A DNA stretch of 64,000 nt from SAR116 cluster bacterium AG-337-N21 (GTDB lineage Bacteria; Pseudomonadota; Alphaproteobacteria; Puniceispirillales; Marisalimonadaceae), in contig QBZZ01000006.1 of the NCBI GenBank assembly GCA_003282145.1, positions 1-64,000 of the forward strand. Reading direction: 5' to 3'. The translations under genes were made by a program, and so were the position numbers. The notes beneath the pieces are model-generated. The model did no database searches. It was not told the DNA's origin and saw nothing but the letters and a program-made list of their open reading frames with translations. Below, piece by piece: positions 58,981 through 64,000 of the stretch. How positions within the stretch are numbered: position 1 is the first letter of the stretch; the number at the start of each line of letters is the position of its first letter.

Positions 58981-60804
58981 TCATGGGTGCTTTGAGTGCT
59001 TGGAAATTAAATCAATAAATATCAAACCATATTTTTTTAATTTTGCTGGCCCTACTCCGTCTATTTCAAGCATATCTATCTCATTTTTTGGTCTTCTTTG
59101 TGACATTTGAATTAATGTACTATCGTGAAATATAGTAAATGCAGGGAGATTTTGTTTTTTTGCAATATCTAGTCTTAATGACTTTAGGTTGTTTAACAAA
59201 GTACTATCTACGTCTGTTAGATCTCTGTTTAAATATTTTGGAGCTTTAGTATTTTCTTTTATAGATTTTATAGAAATGTCTTTATACATAAATTTATTTT
59301 TATTTTTTAAAACATCAACACCTGTATTAGTAATTTGAATTGCACCGTATTTCTGAAAATTTATTTTTAAATGCCCATAAGCAAGCATCTGTCTTAGAAA
59401 TGATTGCCAAAATTCCTTAGATTTGTCATTTCCTATTCCATAAACAGAAAGATTTTGATGACCTTTATCAAATACTTTTTTATCCTCTGATCCCCTAAGT
59501 ACATTAATAATATGAACCTGACCAAAAAACTGACCAGTTCGATATATAGTGGAAAGAAGTTTTTGAGCCAATATTGTACCATCAATTAGTGCTGGTGGGT
59601 TAAGGCAGTTATCGCAATTATTACAATTTTCTGACTTTTCATCAAAATATCCTAATAAAACTTTTCTACGACATTCAGGAGTTTCGCAATAAGATAATAA
59701 ATAGTCTAATCGTTTATTTTCATGAAATTTGAATTTTTCTTCAGAAATGTTTTCATCTATCATTCTTCTTCTAATAACTAAGTCATCTAAACCATAAATT
59801 AACAATGTATCAGATGCTTTACCATCCCGGCCTGCTCTACCTATTTCTTGAGAATAAGCTTCGACGCTCCCTGGAAGATTTAAATGAATAACAAACCTAA
59901 TATCTGGTTTATCAATGCCCATTCCAAATGCAATTGTGGCTACAACAATGTGTGCTTGATCAGTCATAAATTTGTTTTGTACATTTTTTCTTACTTGACC
60001 ATCCAATCCTGCGTGGTAGGTGCTAGCGTTGAAGCCTTTATCAATTAAAAATGAAGTGACTTCCTCAGTTTTTTTCTTTGATAAACAATAAATTATTCCT
60101 GATTGAGTTTTTCTTGGATTTAAATATTCAATTAACTGAGCTTTCCAATTTGTTTTTTGACTTATTGAAAGGCTTAAATTGGGCCTGTCTAGACTTGCAA
60201 TAAATACTTTAACGTTTTTATTAAATATCTTTTCAAGAATATCTAATCTGGTTGATTTATCAGCTGTTGCAGTAAACCCAATAATATTGCTATTTGGAAA
60301 TAATAACTTCAATTTTGATAATGCATTATAATCAGGTCTAAAATGATGGCCCCATTTGGATACACAGTGAATTTCATCTATGACAAACAGACCTATTTCC
60401 ATGGTTTTTAAATCGTTAATAATATTTTCTGTCATAAGTCTTTCTGGTGACATATAAATAATTTTTGAATTTCCATTTTTGAAGTTTTTCCAAGATGTAA
60501 TTCTTTCGCTATAAGATAAGTCGGAATGAATTTTCTCTGCTTGAACCCCACACTCTTTTAATGCTGAAATCTGGTCATCCATAAGTGAAATTAGCGGTGA
60601 AATAATTATAGTTTTCTTTGAAGAAATAATTGCTGGTATTTGATAACACAATGATTTACCTGCACCAGTAGGCATAATAGCAAGGGTATGATTTTCAGAG
60701 AGAACAGTTTCTATAATCTCTTTTTGCTCATATTTGTATGAGGAGTAGCCGAAAGTGTCACGTAATACGTCAAAAGCTTTAGTATTTAATTCATTTATAT
60801 TCAT
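58981..60804 (-). CDS. recQ: ATP-dependent DNA helicase RecQ
   Basis: MPTGAGKSLCYQIPA, VIDEIHCVSKWGHHFRPDY, QEIGRAGRDGKAS, zinc region CETPECRRKVLLGYFDEKSENCNNCDNC, HRDC-like C-terminus. Confidence 0.94.
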   Translation of the reverse strand: MNINELNTKAFDVLRDTFGYSSYKYEQKEIIETVLSENHTLAIMPTGAGKSLCYQIPAIISSKKTIIISPLISLMDDQISALKECGVQAEKIHSDLSYSERITSWKNFKNGNSKIIYMSPERLMTENIINDLKTMEIGLFVIDEIHCVSKWGHHFRPDYNALSKLKLLFPNSNIIGFTATADKSTRLDILEKIFNKNVKVFIASLDRPNLSLSISQKTNWKAQLIEYLNPRKTQSGIIYCLSKKKTEEVTSFLIDKGFNASTYHAGLDGQVRKNVQNKFMTDQAHIVVATIAFGMGIDKPDIRFVIHLNLPGSVEAYSQEIGRAGRDGKASDTLLIYGLDDLVIRRRMIDENISEEKFKFHENKRLDYLLSYCETPECRRKVLLGYFDEKSENCNNCDNCLNPPALIDGTILAQKLLSTIYRTGQFFGQVHIINVLRGSEDKKVFDKGHQNLSVYGIGNDKSKEFWQSFLRQMLAYGHLKINFQKYGAIQITNTGVDVLKNKNKFMYKDISIKSIKENTKAPKYLNRDLTDVDSTLLNNLKSLRLDIAKKQNLPAFTIFHDSTLIQMSQRRPKNEIDMLEIDGVGPAKLKKYGLIFIDLISKHSKHP

Positions 60805-61025
60805 AGTAAAAGGTTAATGTTTTTGATTTATAATTAATATTTAAAAATCAATAAATTTTTTAATATTTTTTTAAAGATAGACTTGTAATCAAAATAGGGA
60901 AATATTAAGTATCATTTAGGTATTTAATTACTAACTTGTACGCCTCGGCATCCCGCCTAAAATACTAAAGCAGTGTCCTAAATAACTTCAAATAATTTTA
61001 AATTTAATTCTCAAGGATAATAATT

Positions 61026-61514
61026 ATGAATACTATTAAGAAACTATTTTTTGCAATAGCCATGCTTATATTACCGTTAGCTGCCAACGCTGACGGCCAT
61101 GGTACGAAAAAAGATATTGTTGATACCGCAATAGCTAATGGCTCATTCACCACTCTAGTAACAGCTGTGAAAGCAGCGGGCTTGGTGGACACTCTCAAAG
61201 GAAAAGGACCGTTTACAGTATTTGCTCCTACGGATGCTGCTTTTTCCAAGCTTCCTAAAGGAACTATAGACAGCCTACTTAAGCCTGAAAATAAGAGTAA
61301 ACTTGTAGCGATTCTTACACATCATGTCATATCAGGAGCTGTACCTTCTGCAGATGTTATTAGTAAGAAACTATCCCCCAAAACAGTTAACGGTTCCTCC
61401 CTCTCAATTGATGGAACAATGGGAGTAATGGTCAGTGGAGCAAAAGTTATAGCTGCAGATGTAAAAGCATCCAACGGTATAATTCATGTTATTGATAAGG
61501 TTCTTCTGCCTTAA
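61026..61514 (+). CDS. secreted fasciclin (FAS1) domain protein
   Basis: Signal peptide [57 protein letters not shown]. Confidence 0.92.
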   Translation: MNTIKKLFFAIAMLILPLAANADGHGTKKDIVDTAIANGSFTTLVTAVKAAGLVDTLKGKGPFTVFAPTDAAFSKLPKGTIDSLLKPENKSKLVAILTHHVISGAVPSADVISKKLSPKTVNGSSLSIDGTMGVMVSGAKVIAADVKASNGIIHVIDKVLLP

Positions 61515-61551
61515 TTATAAATATTTAAGGATAGTTTTTATCATATTAAAG

Positions 61552-61586
61552 AGAGGTGAATAACAATATTCACCTCTTTTTTTTTT
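61552..61586 (+). terminator. Rho-independent terminator downstream of fasciclin gene
   Basis: AGAGGTGAATA-ACAA-TATTCACCTCT followed by a T tract. Confidence 0.92.
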
Positions 61587-61791
61587 GTATATATAAATAC
61601 TTTCCATTTTGATAAAAGGCTCGGGGTTATGTATATGATAAATAAAATTGAGAAGGTGGTTAGGCCAGAAGCGAAATGTTCGTAACTCCCATATCTACAC
61701 TGTGGCGGTAAATGCAACCCAAAAGTTACCGAATGTGTGCAAAGAGCTCCGTATTGAGCCAGATGAGACTTAAGCTTTAGTATTTAATTCA

Positions 61792-62172
61792 TTAATTAAA
61801 TCCACAATGTTGCCTTTTAAACTTGGCACCAAAAGGAGTTAGTGCGTCAATTAAATCTTGTTTAGAATTGCCAAAAACTAGCCATTCTTTAAAGTCAACA
61901 TGTTGCGTTACTTCTTCGGCTATAGGGCTTGACATATGGTTGTTCAAACGTTGCATTGCACCATCACTATCAATAAATGACTCTACTAATGTTGCTTCTG
62001 AATTATCATCAGACAAATGCCACTCATAACTTATAGTTTTTTCTTCTTTTAAATTAAACACATATTTTGCAGCACGTTCTTTTGACCATGTTAGAAATTC
62101 ATTAGCATCAGATTTGATACTACATTGAATGACAAATATTATTCTTTGTGTTTTTGAATTTAATTCTTTCAT
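61792..62172 (-). CDS. hypothetical protein, possibly antibiotic biosynthesis monooxygenase-like (dimeric alpha-beta barrel)
   Basis: 126-aa ORF with plausible codon use; weak resemblance to ABM-type folds. Confidence 0.5.
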   Translation of the reverse strand: MKELNSKTQRIIFVIQCSIKSDANEFLTWSKERAAKYVFNLKEEKTISYEWHLSDDNSEATLVESFIDSDGAMQRLNNHMSSPIAEEVTQHVDFKEWLVFGNSKQDLIDALTPFGAKFKRQHCGFN

Positions 62173-62322
62173 AATATTATCCTAATTTAATTCAATTTAA
62201 TCAGATAGGTAAATAATAAATAATAACATATTTGAAGATAAATTATTTATTTATATTTATATTTATATTTTATAATCAATAGATATGCTTAAAGTCAGAT
62301 ATATTATGTGGAGAAAATTTGT

Positions 62323-62994
62323 ATGCAAATTGGTTTGATTGGTGGCATTGGGCCTGCTGCAACGGATTTTTACTATCGGAGTTTGATAGAAAAATTTGCA
62401 TCCGAAGAAAAGAATTTGGATATGACAATTGTACACGCGGATGCCCCAACTCTAATTAAAAATTTGATGGACGATAACAAAGATGGACAAGTAGCAATCT
62501 ATAATGATTTAACGCTAAGACTAAAAAAAGCAGGAGCTAACTTTGTCGCTATTACTTCTATCGCTGGTCATTTCTGTATTGAAAAGTTCAAAGAAAAATC
62601 TGTGCTGCCAGTGGTAGACCTTTTGTCCTGTGTGCAAAAAGAAATTAAACGCAGGGGCTATAAAAGAATTGGCATCATTGGTACCAAACCAGTTATGGTG
62701 TCAAAATTTTATTCAATGATAACATCAGCCGAAGTATTTATGCCAGAGGATAACCTTTTAGATAAAGTGCACGAAGCATATGCAGAAATGGCAACTTTGG
62801 GTCGTGCAAATAATGAACAAAAAGAAATATTTGAAAAAGCATGTAATCAATTTCTTAGTAAGAATAAGGTCGATGCAATAATGCTTGGAGGGACTGACCT
62901 AGCCTTGATTTATCGATCAGACAATGTTGATTTTAAATTAATTGATTGTGCAAAAATCCATGTAGAAGAATTATTCCGCTTGAATGTCAATTAA
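62323..62994 (+). CDS. aspartate/glutamate racemase family protein
   Basis: IGLIGGIGPAATDFYYRSLIE, FVAITSIAGHFCIEKF, DAIMLGGTDLALI. Confidence 0.88.
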   Translation: MQIGLIGGIGPAATDFYYRSLIEKFASEEKNLDMTIVHADAPTLIKNLMDDNKDGQVAIYNDLTLRLKKAGANFVAITSIAGHFCIEKFKEKSVLPVVDLLSCVQKEIKRRGYKRIGIIGTKPVMVSKFYSMITSAEVFMPEDNLLDKVHEAYAEMATLGRANNEQKEIFEKACNQFLSKNKVDAIMLGGTDLALIYRSDNVDFKLIDCAKIHVEELFRLNVN

Positions 62995-63035
62995 ATATTT
63001 ATATCATTAACTTTTATCATACTTTTATTTTTAAA

Positions 63036-64000
63036 ATGAAAATAGACCCTTTTAAAATATCCTATCCCAAACAAAGAATTGTGGAAATTAAAGAAAAAGT
63101 TGAAATGTTTCCATGGCATGAAATGCCTAAAGAAGCTGGCTGGTCTTTTGGAACAAATATAGATTACATGAAGAATTTAGCTGATTATTGGACCAAGAAA
63201 TATGATTGGGAATCTCAGGAGTACAAATTAAATCAACAGCCTAATTATATTACAAAAGTAGATGATATTGATATTCATTTCATTTTTAAAAAATCTTCTT
63301 CCCCAAAGGCTATCCCGTTAATTTTAATTCACGGATGGCCCGGCTCAATAGTTGAATTTCTGGAAATCATTGAACCACTTTGTGAACCAGAAAAATATGG
63401 GAATAAAGACGAAATTTGTTTTGATATTATTGCTCCCTCTATTCCTGGTTTTGCTTTTTCTGGGAAACCGGCTAATCCGATTGGACCAAGAAGAATTGCT
63501 GAGATTTTTAATAAACTTATGACGGAAAATCTTGGTTATGAAAGATATGTTGCTCAAGGAGGTGATTGGGGTAGTGCAATTTCTACATGGCTTGGTTTTG
63601 ATCACTCAAAAAATTGTAAAGGTATTCATATTAACATGCTTCCAGCAAGACATATAGATGGGCCAAAAACAGAGGAAGAAAAAAGTTGGGAAAAGCAATT
63701 TAATTTAGATTATGTCTCTCAAAGTGGATATTTTGCTATACAAAGTACAAAACCTCAAACACTTAGTTACGCTATGATGGAAAGCCCATTAGGTGTAGCT
63801 GCTTGGATAGTAGAAAAATTTTACCATTGGTCTGATTTAAAAGATGGAAGTCTAGATTTGACATACCAAAAAGACGATTTATTAACCAATATTATGATCT
63901 ATATTCTAACTAAATCATTTAATACGTCATCTTGGATTTATTACGGCAGAGTTAAAGAAGGAGGACGAATTCTCTCTAATGATGGCAGAAGGGTGGAGGT
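63036..64000 (+). CDS. epoxide hydrolase-like alpha/beta hydrolase with EHN N-terminal region, 3' truncated by window edge
   Basis: MKIDPFKISYPKQRIVEIKEKVEMFPWHEMPKEAGWSFGTN...LILIHGWPGSIVEFLEII...GGDWGSAISTWLGF; no stop before base 64000 so absent from ORF track. Confidence 0.85.
   Translation, partial: MKIDPFKISYPKQRIVEIKEKVEMFPWHEMPKEAGWSFGTNIDYMKNLADYWTKKYDWESQEYKLNQQPNYITKVDDIDIHFIFKKSSSPKAIPLILIHGWPGSIVEFLEIIEPLCEPEKYGNKDEICFDIIAPSIPGFAFSGKPANPIGPRRIAEIFNKLMTENLGYERYVAQGGDWGSAISTWLGFDHSKNCKGIHINMLPARHIDGPKTEEEKSWEKQFNLDYVSQSGYFAIQSTKPQTLSYAMMESPLGVAAWIVEKFYHWSDLKDGSLDLTYQKDDLLTNIMIYILTKSFNTSSWIYYGRVKEGGRILSNDGRRVE

Noticed and set aside
63345-63605. 86-aa minus-strand ORF near the right edge
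   Set aside because: Antisense to the truncated epoxide hydrolase-like gene at 63036-64000.
1-64000. CRISPR array, rRNA operon, intact IS element or prophage
   Set aside because: Looked for regularly spaced repeats, rRNA-like GC-rich tracts, transposase motifs and phage structural genes; none seen by eye.

Overview
AT-rich bacterial chromosomal window, probably from a streamlined marine alphaproteobacterium (an inference from composition and gene families, not tested). It is densely coding and dominated by catabolic enzymes: four-carbon sugar acid genes (OtnI/OtnC/LtnD/DenD-like), sugar-acid dehydratases (IlvD/Edd, UxaA), KDG kinase, KDPG aldolase, a zwf-pgl-edd Entner-Doudoroff operon, tandem FAD-linked oxidases, 5-oxoprolinase, acyl-CoA enzymes, many SDRs and hydrolases. 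I see one tRNA (Ser, GCT), one strong terminator, and no rRNA, CRISPR array or intact transposon. Leads most worth a second look: (1) a YihU-like dehydrogenase with a 'PVGR' motif beside a split ComD/ComE-like TPP decarboxylase operon, possibly C3-sulfonate metabolism; (2) a tRNA-Ser integration-site scar where an integrase N-terminus is fused to an antisense nucleotidyl-cyclase remnant; (3) a C4 acid-sugar pathway with two entry dehydrogenases but no visible OtnK kinase; (4) a 22-bp exact direct repeat flanking the fasciclin gene; (5) a strong palindromic hairpin downstream of the tRNA-Ser scar. All functional calls come from reading protein sequences by eye; no database search was run.
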